Shown: positions 8,695 through 18,044 of the stretch, piece by piece
Layout of the letters: each line of letters starts with the position of its first letter
Position numbering within the stretch: position 1 is the first letter of the stretch
From: an uncultured Pseudomonadota bacterium
GTDB taxonomy: Bacteria; Pseudomonadota; Gammaproteobacteria; Burkholderiales; SG8-39
Length of the DNA: 59,712 nt
Direction: 5' to 3'
NCBI GenBank assembly: GCA_903834835.1
Contig: CAILKO010000032.1
Coordinates: 1-59,712, forward strand
Notes under the pieces: generated by a model
What the model was told of the DNA's origin: nothing
Seen by the model: only the letters and a program-made list of their open reading frames with translations
The model's database searches: none
Position numbers and translations under genes: made by a program

Positions 8695-10368
8695 TTATCC
8701 AGAGAGGGGCCGATAGCGGATGCGGTGCGGCTGGTCCGCGCCCTCGCCCAGGCGCTTCCTGCGATCGGCCAGATACTCCGCGTAGTTGCCTTCGAACCAC
8801 ACGACCTGGCTCTCGCCCTCGAACGCAAGCATATGGGTTGCGATGCGATCGAGGAACCAGCGATCGTGCGAGATCACGACCGCGCAGCCCGGAAACTCGA
8901 GCAGCGCCTCTTCGAGCGCGCGCAGGGTTTCGACATCCAGATCGTTGGTCGGTTCGTCCAGCAGCAGCAGGTTCCCGCCGCTCTTCAGCAGCTTCGCCAG
9001 GTGCACGCGGTTGCGCTCTCCACCCGAGAGTTCGCCAACCCGCTTCTGCTGATCGGTGCCGCGGAAGTTGAAACGGGAAACATAGGTGCGACTCGGCGTG
9101 CTGTAGCCGCCGACCTGGATATTGTCTGCGCCGTCCGAGATTTCCTCGAATACGGTCTTCTTGCCGTCGAGCGAATCGCGGCTCTGGTCCACATAGGCGA
9201 GTTTCACGGTATCGCCGATGCGCAGGCTGCCCGAATCCGGCTTCTCCTGGCCGGCCAGCATGCGGAACAAGGTGCTCTTGCCGGCCCCGTTCGGCCCGAT
9301 CACCCCGACGATGCCGCCGGGCGGCAGCCGGAAGCTCAGTTTGTCGAACAGCAGCCGATCCCCGAAGGACTTGCGCAGATCCTCGGCCTCGACCACGACA
9401 TCCCCCAGATGCGGTCCGGGCGGGATGTAGATCTCGTTGGTCTCGTTGCGCGCCTGCAGGTCGCTCGCTTCCAGTTCATGGAAACGCGTGAGGCGCGCCT
9501 TGCTTTTCGCCTGCCGGCCCTTGGGATTGGCGCGGACCCATTCGAGTTCCGCCTTCATCGCTTTCAGGCGGCCGGCTTCCTGCTTGGCTTCGACCGCCAG
9601 GCGCTGTTCCTTCTGCTCCAGCCAGGAGGAGTAATTGCCTTCCCAGGGTATGCCGTGACCACGGTCCAGTTCCAGTATCCAGCCCGCGACGTTGTCGAGG
9701 AAGTACCGGTCGTGCGTCACCGCGACCACGGTACCCGCATAGCGCTCGAGAAACTGCTCCAGCCACTGCACCGAGAGCGCATCCAGATGGTTGGTCGGCT
9801 CGTCGAGCAGCAGTACGTCGGGCTCGGAGAGCAGCAGGCGGCACAGTGCCACGCGGCGGCGCTCGCCGCCCGAGAGCTTGGTGACATCCGCTTCCCAGGG
9901 CGGCAGACGCAGTGCATCCGCCGCGACTTCCAGCCTGCGCTCGATTTCCCAGCCGCCCGCCGCGTCGATCTTCGCCTGCAGCTCGCCCTGCTCTTCCAGC
10001 AGTTGCTGCATCTCGTCGTCTTCCATCGGCTCGGCGAAACGATCGCTGATCGCGTTGAAACGCTTGAGCAGATCGATCGTCGACCCCAGACCCTCTTCGA
10101 CGTTGCCGCGCACGTCCTTGGCCGGATCCAGCGCGGGCTCCTGCTCGAGATAGCCGATGCGCATGCCGGGCATCGGCGTCACCTCGCCGTCGTAGTCCTT
10201 GTCGACGCCCGCCATGATGCGCAGCAGCGTGGACTTTCCCGAGCCGTTCAGACCGAGCACGCCGATCTTTGCGCCGGGAAAGAAATTGAGGGAGATATCC
10301 TTGAGGATGGTGCGCTTGGGCGGAACCGTGCGGCTCACCCTGCGCATGGTGAATACGTATTGGGCCAT
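8695..10368 (-). CDS. ettA: Energy-dependent translational throttle protein EttA (ABC-F ATPase)
   Basis: A 557-residue ABC-F protein with two ATPase domains and no membrane segments. Walker A motifs are GLNGSGKST and GPNGAGKST; signatures LSGGERRR and LSGGERNR are each followed by [11 protein letters not shown] Walker B regions. A charged linker between the domains ([17 protein letters not shown]...) is the tRNA-interaction arm. EttA binds the ribosomal E site and gates elongation according to ADP/ATP. The start is ATG 10368 (MAQYVFTM), giving the usual EttA length of about 555; longer in-frame extensions upstream are not conserved. Divergent from the cupin gene by 97 bp. Confidence 0.96.
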   Translation of the reverse strand: MAQYVFTMRRVSRTVPPKRTILKDISLNFFPGAKIGVLGLNGSGKSTLLRIMAGVDKDYDGEVTPMPGMRIGYLEQEPALDPAKDVRGNVEEGLGSTIDLLKRFNAISDRFAEPMEDDEMQQLLEEQGELQAKIDAAGGWEIERRLEVAADALRLPPWEADVTKLSGGERRRVALCRLLLSEPDVLLLDEPTNHLDALSVQWLEQFLERYAGTVVAVTHDRYFLDNVAGWILELDRGHGIPWEGNYSSWLEQKEQRLAVEAKQEAGRLKAMKAELEWVRANPKGRQAKSKARLTRFHELEASDLQARNETNEIYIPPGPHLGDVVVEAEDLRKSFGDRLLFDKLSFRLPPGGIVGVIGPNGAGKSTLFRMLAGQEKPDSGSLRIGDTVKLAYVDQSRDSLDGKKTVFEEISDGADNIQVGGYSTPSRTYVSRFNFRGTDQQKRVGELSGGERNRVHLAKLLKSGGNLLLLDEPTNDLDVETLRALEEALLEFPGCAVVISHDRWFLDRIATHMLAFEGESQVVWFEGNYAEYLADRRKRLGEGADQPHRIRYRPLSG

Positions 10369-10465
10369 GTGCCGAGAATACCACCGGCCGATGCGCGTGC
10401 CCTCTGTAGTATGCTTCCCCGGCGCCCTGAAAGCCGCGCGGCGCCACACACCGAGGAGGAGCACC

Positions 10466-10957
10466 ATGGCCGAGACCGACAAGCCCGCCAGTCTGAGCAA
10501 TCCCAAGATCAGCGACGACGACCACGGACTGCCCGATCAGGCCGTCGGCAACATCAGCATCGTCCGCTACAAGAAGCCGGATGCGAAGGCGCCCAAGGTC
10601 GTGGTCCCGATCGTGCGCAGCGACATCATGTACAGCTCGGTCCAGGTGCTGCACGAAGGCGGCGAGAACAACCTCCATGCCCACACCGGCATGGATGGTC
10701 TGTGGTTCGTGCTGAAGGGACGCGTGCGTTTCTACGATAAAGACAACCAGGTCATCGGCGAGTTCGGCGAGCACGAAGGCGTGCACATTCCGCGCAATGT
10801 CGCCTACTGGTTCGAGCGCGTCGGCGAGGAGCCGCTGGAAATTCTGCAGGTCGAGGCCATCGACCGCCGTGTCACCAACCGCCGGGTGGACTACGAGGAG
10901 AAGAAGGCCTCCTACGTCAACCTGAAATCGATCAGCGGGGCGTCGCAGCCGGCCTGA
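10466..10957 (+). CDS. Cupin domain-containing protein
   Basis: A 163-residue single-domain cupin. The first motif is [22 protein letters not shown] and the second is [16 protein letters not shown], so a two- or three-histidine metal site is likely. The first 45 residues are polar and probably disordered. ATG 10466 is chosen because GAGGAGGA stands 5 nt upstream; an open frame further upstream overlaps ettA antisense and is not protein-like. No reaction can be assigned. Convergent with the decarboxylase-like gene. Confidence 0.8.
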   Translation: MAETDKPASLSNPKISDDDHGLPDQAVGNISIVRYKKPDAKAPKVVVPIVRSDIMYSSVQVLHEGGENNLHAHTGMDGLWFVLKGRVRFYDKDNQVIGEFGEHEGVHIPRNVAYWFERVGEEPLEILQVEAIDRRVTNRRVDYEEKKASYVNLKSISGASQPA

Positions 10958-10984
10958 GGTTCTGATGCCGGCTCGGCCGCCCGG

Positions 10985-11983
10985 TCAGGTGTCCAGCGTG
11001 CCCTTCGCAAACACCTGCTCCGGCGCAAGCCGGGTGCGCGTGATGCCCTGTTCATGGCTGTACTGGAGAAACCGGTCGATCGCCGAGCGGTTGGCCGCAA
11101 CCCCGTGCCGCCAGATGTCCCCGAACTCGCGCGCCTGGTCGCGAACCAGTTCGCGAAAGTCCAGCAGCATCGAATAACTCGTCTGATCGGCGAGCGCGTC
11201 ATCGTAGGCTGTCCTCAGCGCGGCCTTGAAAGCGCGATAGACGCGTATCGGCAGGTCGGGATGTTTTCGTTCCAGCGCACCGCTGATGCAGATTGCATGC
11301 GCCGGGGTCAGCAGACCGTGGTCGCGGATCAGACCCCGATTCAGCTCGCGATAGTCCGGGAACATGCGCTTCACGCTGCCGCTCTTCTCCAGCGCCTCCC
11401 ACAGCCGCGGATCGGTAATGTCCCCCGTGCTCGCATCGACTTCACCGTCCAGCAGCCGCTGTGCCGCGGGCTTCGCCGGCCCGCTCGCCACCGAAAGCGC
11501 GATGCGCCGGTCGTGAATATCGAAAGGCTCGGCCGCCGAGACCAGCCAGCGGAACGTGCTCACGTCCACGCCATGCGCGTGCTGCAGCAGGCCGCGCGTA
11601 TAGATGGATATGGCGCTCCCGTAACCGACGCTGGTAAACAGTCGGCCCTCGAGATCCTTCGGCGTATTGATACCCCGGTCCGCCCGCACCCAGAGGTAGT
11701 TGTAGGCCGGCTTGCGCTTGATGAATACCGGCAGCATCCGGATGTCCCAGCCGTTGTCGATCGCCCGGACAAGGTCACCCCAGTTCGTGTCCAGAAGGTC
11801 GAACGCGCCCTCGCGGAACTTCGGCTTCTGGAAAAGACCCGCCAGTTCTCCGGGCGGCGTCCAGGCAAGTTCCGCCCCCTCGATCGCAACCCTGCCCTGA
11901 ATGAGCGGACGGATGATGTCGTAGTTGTAGTTCGGTTGCGCGCCATGCGCTTCGAGCAGCAGTCGGATCTTGCCGGTTTCCAT
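10985..11983 (-). CDS. 4,5-dihydroxyphthalate decarboxylase-like / PBP2-fold protein
   Basis: A 332-residue protein with a periplasmic-binding-protein type II fold, with segments INTPKDLEGRLF and YTRGLLQHAHGVDVSTFRWL that match the group annotated as 4,5-dihydroxyphthalate decarboxylase or NMT1/THI5-like. It lacks a signal peptide (it begins METGKIRLLLEAHG), which argues for a cytoplasmic enzyme rather than a transport receptor. It is divergent from a phthalate dioxygenase-like Rieske gene, the typical partner: the oxygenase makes the diol and the decarboxylase removes CO2. The enzymatic role is inference from fold, missing signal peptide and neighbour. Confidence 0.72.
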   Translation of the reverse strand: METGKIRLLLEAHGAQPNYNYDIIRPLIQGRVAIEGAELAWTPPGELAGLFQKPKFREGAFDLLDTNWGDLVRAIDNGWDIRMLPVFIKRKPAYNYLWVRADRGINTPKDLEGRLFTSVGYGSAISIYTRGLLQHAHGVDVSTFRWLVSAAEPFDIHDRRIALSVASGPAKPAAQRLLDGEVDASTGDITDPRLWEALEKSGSVKRMFPDYRELNRGLIRDHGLLTPAHAICISGALERKHPDLPIRVYRAFKAALRTAYDDALADQTSYSMLLDFRELVRDQAREFGDIWRHGVAANRSAIDRFLQYSHEQGITRTRLAPEQVFAKGTLDT

Positions 11984-12124
11984 GATCGCGGATGACGAGT
12001 TGTCGTGAGGATGCCGAAGTTAAGCACAGAAGATTGCGGCGGACATCTGGAAATGGACGGCTGCGCCGGATAGACTCTCCGGCGGGACAGCCGACAGGCG
12101 TGCTCTCGTAACGGGGGATGGAAC

Positions 12125-13438
12125 ATGCTCAAGACGGAAGACAACGAATTGCTCACGCGTGTCGGGCCAGGCACGCCCATGGGCGACATGCTGCGCCAGT
12201 ACTGGGTTCCGGCAATCCGCTCCAGCGCCCTCGAGGCAGGCGGGGCTCCGGTGAGAGTGAGGCTGTTCGCCCAGGATTTCGTCGCCTTCCGCTCACCCGG
12301 AGGCGAGGTCGGATTCACGCTCGAAGCCTGTCCGCACCGCGGCGTGTCACTTGCCCTGGCGCGCAATGAATCCTTCGGCCTGCAATGCATCTTCCATGGC
12401 TGGAAACTCAACCGCAACGGGCGCGTGATCGATGCGCCGAACGAACCCGCCAAACATCGCGCGAAATTCGTCGAATCCCTGCGCTACGCGCCCTGCCACG
12501 CCAGGGAAGCCGGCGGCGTGCTGTGGGTCTATGTCGGCAAGGGCGACCCGCCCCCCTTCCCCGACTGGGAATTCAACAACCTGCCGCCCGAGCGCGTCCT
12601 CATGCGCCGCGGCGTGGTGCACTACAACTGGCTGCAGGCCGTGGAGGCGCACCTGGATTCCTCCCATGTGGCCTTCCTGCACGCCGGGCCCGTCCAGAGC
12701 GGCGGACCGGTGATGCCCAGGATCGAGCGCGCCGAGCTGGCCAAGTACGCGCCACAGGGCGTGGCGCCGACCTTCGAACTCGAGGAGACGGAATACGGCT
12801 TGCAGGAGAGCGCGCTGCGGGCGGTCGGAGACGACCGCATCTACGCGCGGGTCCGGGAGATCGTGCTGCCTTTCTATATCTTCATCCCTGGCGTACCGAA
12901 CGCACACTGCGATGCACGCATCAGCGTTCCGATCGACGACTACACCACCGCCGAGTGGTACATCGTCTACGACCCGGCGAAGCCGCTGGATCCGGACGCC
13001 GCACGTGCGCGCTTCCTGAACACCTCGGACGACCCGGACGATTTCGCCGCCAATCTCGGGAACAGGGAAAACAACTGGCATCAGGACCGTGCTGCGATGA
13101 AGACCGGGTACTGGAGCGGGATCGTGCGCAATCTGTCGTTCGAGGACTTCGTCGTGCAGGCGTCCATGGGCTCGATGGCTGATCGTTCCAATGAACAGCT
13201 CGGCACCGCGGACATGATCGTCGTGACCGCGCGCCGTATGCTGCTGAATGCGGTCCGGAACTTCAAGGAACGCAACGAAGTACCGTGGAATTCGGCACGC
13301 ATCGATTACCGTGAGATCCGGGCACAGTCCTTTGTCTACACCCAGCATTCCGACGACTGGCGCCGCTATCTCGACCACGTGCAGGACAACAGCCAGCGTT
13401 TCGGCTCGCCCTCGACGCAGCCGCGCGAAGAAGTCTGA
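12125..13438 (+). CDS. Rieske aromatic ring-hydroxylating oxygenase, large subunit (phthalate 4,5-dioxygenase type)
   Basis: A 437-residue oxygenase component. The Rieske [2Fe-2S] ligands are Cys69-x-His71 and Cys88-x2-His91 (CPHRG ... CIFHGWKL). The mononuclear iron site is visible as Asp178-x2-His181-x4-His186 (DSSHVAFLH). Length and the LTRVGPGTPMGDMLRQYWVPA opening match the phthalate 4,5-dioxygenase / OMO-type group that hydroxylates or demethylates aromatic acids. No reductase gene is within the window, so electrons must come from an unlinked reductase. First gene of a run with amidohydrolase, TctC and LigB-like genes; the 141-bp divergent gap likely holds the promoter. Confidence 0.93.
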   Translation: MLKTEDNELLTRVGPGTPMGDMLRQYWVPAIRSSALEAGGAPVRVRLFAQDFVAFRSPGGEVGFTLEACPHRGVSLALARNESFGLQCIFHGWKLNRNGRVIDAPNEPAKHRAKFVESLRYAPCHAREAGGVLWVYVGKGDPPPFPDWEFNNLPPERVLMRRGVVHYNWLQAVEAHLDSSHVAFLHAGPVQSGGPVMPRIERAELAKYAPQGVAPTFELEETEYGLQESALRAVGDDRIYARVREIVLPFYIFIPGVPNAHCDARISVPIDDYTTAEWYIVYDPAKPLDPDAARARFLNTSDDPDDFAANLGNRENNWHQDRAAMKTGYWSGIVRNLSFEDFVVQASMGSMADRSNEQLGTADMIVVTARRMLLNAVRNFKERNEVPWNSARIDYREIRAQSFVYTQHSDDWRRYLDHVQDNSQRFGSPSTQPREEV

Positions 13439-13487
13439 GCGCGCCCCGCCGCACGCAACAACACGCAAATCGCAAGGAGAATCATTG

Positions 13488-15185
13488 ATGGCGTATGACC
13501 TCGTCATTCGAGGCGGAATGATCGTGGACGGATCGGGCGGACCTTCCTACCGCTCCGACCTGGCGATCAAGGACGGAAAAATCGTCGCGTTCGGCCGCAT
13601 CAGGGATGCCGCAGCTGAAGTCATCGATGCCGACGGCCTCGCCGTCTCGCCGGGCATCGTCGACGCGCATACGCATCTCGATGCACAGATTTCATGGGAT
13701 CCGCTCGGCACGAGTTCATGCTGGCACGGCATCACCAGCGTCGTCATGGGGAACTGCGGGTTCTCGCTGGCACCCTGCCGTGACGGCTGGAAGGAGCGCA
13801 TGATGCGCAACCTCGAATCGGTCGAGGCGATACCGGCCGATGCGATGATGAAGGGGATCGACTGGCGCTGGGGCACCTACAGCGACTATCTTGCCAATCT
13901 CGAACGGCTGCCGAAGGGGTTGAACTACGGCGGCTATGTCGGGCATTCCGCGATCCGACCCTACATCATGGGTGACCGGGCATTTACCGACAAGGCAACT
14001 GCCGAGGACATCGCCGCGATGCAGGGCGAAGTACGACGCTCGATCGAGGCGGGTGCGCTCGGCTTTTCGAGTTCCCGTCTGCCGGGGCATGTGACGCTCG
14101 AAGGCAATCCCATGCCCAGCCTGATTGCCGACTGGGAGGAAGTCGTCGCCCTGGTGGACGTGCTGCAGGAGATGAATACCGGCGTCTTCGAAATGGCGCG
14201 CGACTACTCACCCCAGGGGTTCGAGCGCCTGCGCACGCTCGCGACAACCCGGTCGGTCCCCGTCACCTTTGCCTGTACCGCAGGCGACGACGACTACGAT
14301 CGCTGGCTGCGACTATCTGATGAAGCGGCGCGTGTCGGAGGACGCGTGATCCCGCAGGCGAACACGCGCACGACCCAGACCATCTGGAGCTTCCAGAGTC
14401 AGCTGCCCTGGGACCACTTCCCGGTGTGGAAGGACCTGCGCAAACTGCCAATGGACGAGCAGAAGCGCGCGCTCGCGGATCCCGCGATGCGCAAGCGGCT
14501 TATCGCTGCGGCGCGCCAGCGACCGGACGACAAGCTGATGATCGGTGCGATGGCGAATGTGAAGGACGAGTCGGAATTCGAGAAGATCCTGGTCATGGTG
14601 ACCCCGGGGCATTTCAACCCGTCGATCGCGGAAGTGGCGCGTCAGCGCGGCATGGATCCGGTCGAACTGGTGGTCGAGCTCTCGTGGGAAAAGGACCTCA
14701 TGCAGATGTTCGTCCAGCCGCTCATCATGCCGAACGAGCCCGGACTCGAAGCCATCCTCCGCCATCCCCGCTCCGTCGTCACGTTCTCCGATTCGGGCGC
14801 CCACGCCTCCCAGATCTGCGACTACTCGCTGCAGACGGAACTGCTCAGCTACTGGGTGCGCGAGAAGCAGGCCCTGACGCTGGAACAGGCAGTGCGCAAG
14901 ATCACCTTCGAGATTGCGTCGGCCTGGGGCCTGCACGACCGAGGACTGCTCAGGGAAGGTCTCGCGGGGGACATCATGATCTTCGATCCGAAGACCATCG
15001 CCCCCACCATGCCTGTCGTGCTGCGGGATCTTCCGGGCGGTGCAATGCGCCTGAGTCAGCGTGCCGTAGGCATGCACTGCAGCATCGTCAACGGACAGGT
15101 ACTGATTCGCGACGGCAAGCACAGCGGCAATCTGCCCGGAAAGGTGCTGCGGAACAGACATACGCGCGAACGGCAGGCGCATTGA
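13488..15185 (+). CDS. D-aminoacylase / N-acyl-D-amino-acid deacylase-type amidohydrolase
   Basis: A 565-residue amidohydrolase of the D-aminoacylase (amidohydrolase_3) group. It opens YDLVIRGGMIVDGSGGPSYRSDLAIKDGKI, with metal ligands His61-x-His63 in DAHTHLDAQISWDP, GNCGFSLAPCR after the first strand, and the C-terminal VTFSDSGAHAS aspartate motif. It hydrolyses an amide or cyclic amide bond in the cytoplasm. ATG 13488 has AAGGAG 8 nt upstream. Within this block it could release an aromatic acid from an N-acyl or amide precursor before ring attack; that is inference. Confidence 0.88.
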   Translation: MAYDLVIRGGMIVDGSGGPSYRSDLAIKDGKIVAFGRIRDAAAEVIDADGLAVSPGIVDAHTHLDAQISWDPLGTSSCWHGITSVVMGNCGFSLAPCRDGWKERMMRNLESVEAIPADAMMKGIDWRWGTYSDYLANLERLPKGLNYGGYVGHSAIRPYIMGDRAFTDKATAEDIAAMQGEVRRSIEAGALGFSSSRLPGHVTLEGNPMPSLIADWEEVVALVDVLQEMNTGVFEMARDYSPQGFERLRTLATTRSVPVTFACTAGDDDYDRWLRLSDEAARVGGRVIPQANTRTTQTIWSFQSQLPWDHFPVWKDLRKLPMDEQKRALADPAMRKRLIAAARQRPDDKLMIGAMANVKDESEFEKILVMVTPGHFNPSIAEVARQRGMDPVELVVELSWEKDLMQMFVQPLIMPNEPGLEAILRHPRSVVTFSDSGAHASQICDYSLQTELLSYWVREKQALTLEQAVRKITFEIASAWGLHDRGLLREGLAGDIMIFDPKTIAPTMPVVLRDLPGGAMRLSQRAVGMHCSIVNGQVLIRDGKHSGNLPGKVLRNRHTRERQAH

Positions 15186-15251
15186 ACGCCCATCGTCGGC
15201 CGTCCGCGCAGGCATCACACCCGTATTGGCTCAAGTCATCCTGAGGAGGAA

Positions 15252-16232
15252 ATGATGAGAAGGCTTACCGCAGTTTCCCTGGCACTGCTCGCCGCGCTCC
15301 TGCTTGCCGCCGCGCCCGCCCGCGCGCAGCAGCCCTATCCGAACAAGCGCATCACGATGTACTCGCCCTACCCTCCTTCCAGCGTCGCCTTCATCCTCGC
15401 GCGCCTGATGGGCGACGAGCTCCAGAAGCGCCATGGCCAGACGGTGGTCGTGGAAAGCAAACCCGGCGCAGGCGGCATCGTTGCCCTGCAGGCCCTGCAG
15501 GTGGCGCCCGCGGACGGATATACGCTCATTCACATCGCCACCTCGAACACGGCCTCGCCGGTCTTCGCCAAGTCACCGCCTGGACTGGATCCGGAGAAGG
15601 ACTTCGTGACTGTCGTGAGCGAGTCCTACAGCCCTTACTTCCTGATCATGAGTGGATCGGTTCCAGCCACCAACCTGACGGAACTGCTTGCCTACGCCAA
15701 GGCAAACCCCGGCAAGCTGAATCTCGCCATGCACAACAACACCTGGTCGCACCTGAACTCGCTCGACTTCATGCAGAAGTTCTCGGTTCAGATGACCATG
15801 GTCCCCTATGCGGGCGGCGCAACGGCCGTGCAGGCCATGCTCTCAGGTGACGCGCATCTCTATGTCGCCGGAGGCCTGTTCGGCATGGCCGACCACATCA
15901 AGTCCGGAAAACTGCGGGCGCTCGCGACGCTGGACGAGAAGCGCTTTCCGCTTAACCCTGAAATACCGACGGCACTCGCACAGACGGGGGTCAACCTGTC
16001 CAGCGTGAGCTATCTCGCGATTCAGGTCCGCGCGGGCACCCCGCAGCCGGTGATCGACCGGATCGGCACCATGGTGAAGGAAGTCTATGCCGACCCGACT
16101 GTCGCCGAACAGGTCCGCAAGCTCGCGTTCGAACCCAACGTGCTGACGCAGCAGGAGGCGTCGCGTGTGTTCACCCGCTCGTTTTCCCAGGCGCGCGAGA
16201 TCGCACGAATCGCAAAACTCCCCGCACCCTGA
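15252..16232 (+). CDS. TctC/Bug-family periplasmic solute-binding protein
   Basis: A 326-residue protein with a clear signal peptide (AVSLALLAALLLAAAPARAQ) followed by the Bug opening QPYPNKRITMYSPYPPSSVAFILARLMG. GAGGAGGA precedes the ATG by 3 to 6 nt; a second ATG follows immediately. It lies between the amidohydrolase and the extradiol dioxygenase on the same strand, so it is probably the periplasmic receptor for the compound degraded by this block. No TctAB genes are linked. It shares family but no close identity with the 3441-4403 protein. Confidence 0.92.
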   Translation: MMRRLTAVSLALLAALLLAAAPARAQQPYPNKRITMYSPYPPSSVAFILARLMGDELQKRHGQTVVVESKPGAGGIVALQALQVAPADGYTLIHIATSNTASPVFAKSPPGLDPEKDFVTVVSESYSPYFLIMSGSVPATNLTELLAYAKANPGKLNLAMHNNTWSHLNSLDFMQKFSVQMTMVPYAGGATAVQAMLSGDAHLYVAGGLFGMADHIKSGKLRALATLDEKRFPLNPEIPTALAQTGVNLSSVSYLAIQVRAGTPQPVIDRIGTMVKEVYADPTVAEQVRKLAFEPNVLTQQEASRVFTRSFSQAREIARIAKLPAP

Positions 16233-16292
16233 TCGCACGGAACCTGCGGCGCTTTACGGCCTTCCGCACGGATCAGTGACACCGGAGCAAAG

Positions 16293-17288
16293 ATGGCAAA
16301 GATCGTACTTGGAATGGCGACCTCACACAGCCCGATGCAGGTCCTCGACGTCGCGGACTGGGAGGCCAGGGTGCTCGACGAGATGAAGCCGACCAACCGC
16401 GCACTGTTCACGCTGGACGGCAGGCAGATCATCTACGACGAGCTGAAGGCCGAGCGCGGCGAGCCCTATGCGCATCTGTGCAATCCGGAGACGTTCCGCA
16501 AGTGGTCCGATGATGCAGGTGCGGCAGCAGATCACCTGGCCGCGGAACTCGCTCGCGTCGCGCCCGACGTCGTCGTGGTGATAGGCGACGACCAGCGCGA
16601 ACTCTTCTCCGCGGACAACACGCCCGCCCTTGCGATCTACTACGGCGACGAGGTCATCACCCACCAGGTGGATACGACCAAACGCGCCGCCTGGACCCGG
16701 CCTCTGTGGCCCGGCTACGGGATGGATCGCCCGCGTTCGTTCCCGGGAGCCCCCGGGCTCGCGCGCGAGCTGATCGAGCGGCTGATGGATTACGGTCTTG
16801 ATGTGGGTGCCTGCGCGAGCGTCCCGCATCCGGAGGTGCACGGCTTCGGGCACGCATTCGGATTTCTCGCGATGCGCATACTGGGCACGCCGCCCGTACC
16901 CATGCTACCGGTGTTGCTCAACACCTACAGCCCGCCCAACGTTCCCACGGCTTCACATGCTTACGAGGTGGGGCAGTTGCTGCGCAAGGCGATCGAGGCA
17001 AGCGACCGCGACCTGCGCGTCGCGGTCATCGCATCGGGCGGCCTGAGCCATTTCATCTGCGAAGAGGAGCACGATCGCAAACTGATCGCAGCCCTCGAAT
17101 CCCATGATGCAGGATTCCTGCGCTCCATCCCCCGCGCGGCCCTGCTCTCGGGTTCCTCGGAAATCCTGAACTGGATAGCGGCCGCAGGCGCACTGGAGCA
17201 GCTGAACGTAAGCTGGAAGCAGTACATACCGATCCGCCGCAGTCCTGCAGGCACGGGAATCGGCCTCGGTTTCATGATCTGGAGCTAA
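16293..17288 (+). CDS. LigB-type (class III) extradiol ring-cleavage dioxygenase
   Basis: A 331-residue non-heme iron(II) protein of the protocatechuate 4,5-dioxygenase beta-subunit family. His12 in MATSHSPM is at the same position as the iron ligand of LigB. Further family motifs are VVIGDDQRE, HPEVHGFGHAFGF (His pair) and IASGGLSHF with the catalytic histidine. It would cleave a catechol-type ring next to the hydroxyls using O2. No LigA alpha subunit is seen, so it may act as a single chain like the gallate or DODA enzymes. It ends the Rieske block and gives it a ring-opening step. Confidence 0.87.
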   Translation: MAKIVLGMATSHSPMQVLDVADWEARVLDEMKPTNRALFTLDGRQIIYDELKAERGEPYAHLCNPETFRKWSDDAGAAADHLAAELARVAPDVVVVIGDDQRELFSADNTPALAIYYGDEVITHQVDTTKRAAWTRPLWPGYGMDRPRSFPGAPGLARELIERLMDYGLDVGACASVPHPEVHGFGHAFGFLAMRILGTPPVPMLPVLLNTYSPPNVPTASHAYEVGQLLRKAIEASDRDLRVAVIASGGLSHFICEEEHDRKLIAALESHDAGFLRSIPRAALLSGSSEILNWIAAAGALEQLNVSWKQYIPIRRSPAGTGIGLGFMIWS

Positions 17289-17334
17289 CGTCCGCAGCTT
17301 GCTCGGACGGCAGGCCTGCGCGATCGCCTGAGAA

Positions 17335-18029
17335 TCAATTCCGCGCCGCCCGCTCTGCCTCGCGCGCCGCTTCCTCTTTCGCGCGCCTGGGACGTTCAGC
17401 GGCATAGTGCGCCCGGATGCGGGCGACGAGCGTATCCAGATCCGGGTACTCCGGGCTTCTGCAGCGCCCGCCGGTGCGCAGGACGTAGCTCCTCACCGGC
17501 TCCTCGGCGGGCGGCTTGTACTGGCCCGCAGTGCTCATGAGCACGTCGTATCGCTGCCTGCGGTCGGCCGGTACGAGCTGGATGGAGAGCAGGTTCCATT
17601 GATCAAGTGCCCGGTACATACGCTGCAGCAGTATGGTGTCGCCGTTCTCGCACGCAAGCGTCGCTTCGGCAGTCCTGAGGAGCTGCTCGTTCTCCGCAAG
17701 ATTCCTCAGTGCCGCGTCGTCACGGTTTTCGCGCTGCGCACCTCGAACGCGGCATAAATCGGGACGAGCAGCAGCACTGCGAGTATCCAGAGCGCCTGAG
17801 CAAGGCGCCCGCGCCGCAGCACGCCGGCCACCGCGGCGGCAGGCACACACAGCGCTCCAGCGCCGAGCAGTGGCATGCCGTACTCCCGGAAGTAGCTTCC
17901 GATTCCGACTGCGGTCCAGGTGTAGAGGTAGGCTGAAGCCAGGCCCAGGGTCCAGCCTGGGATCAACTTCGCGCGCAGCGGATACTGCGCGAACAACGCC
18001 CGCGGGTTCACGCGCCCAAGCATGCCCAT
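17335..18029 (-). pseudogene. Membrane-anchored protein gene with an apparent frameshift
   Basis: The first frame (18029 to about 17727) encodes an arginine-rich start and three hydrophobic helices ending LLVPIYAAFEVRSAK, then stops at 17706. A second frame continues with a good soluble domain (RENRDDAALRNLAENEQLL ... REAERAARN) that ends at 17335 but has no plausible start codon of its own. Adding one A to the AAAA run at 17726-17729 would join the two halves into one protein of about 230 residues. This is either a sequencing/assembly error or a real broken gene. The family was not recognised. It starts 16 bp after the folE stop, so it is probably co-transcribed. Confidence 0.6.
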
Positions 18030-18044
18030 GCGTGGCGCAGGCCT

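Noticed and set aside
8476..10740. 754-codon plus-strand frame opposite ettA
   Set aside because: It covers ettA antisense and parts of both neighbours, with no protein-like features.
17289..17310. CGTCCG / CGGACG inverted repeat after the extradiol dioxygenase as a terminator
   Set aside because: Only 6 bp and no T-run.
17720..17735. Programmed -1 frameshifting at the AAAA run
   Set aside because: The sequence lacks a proper X-XXY-YYZ slippery heptamer in the reading frame and no downstream stimulator is evident; a simple indel explains it better.
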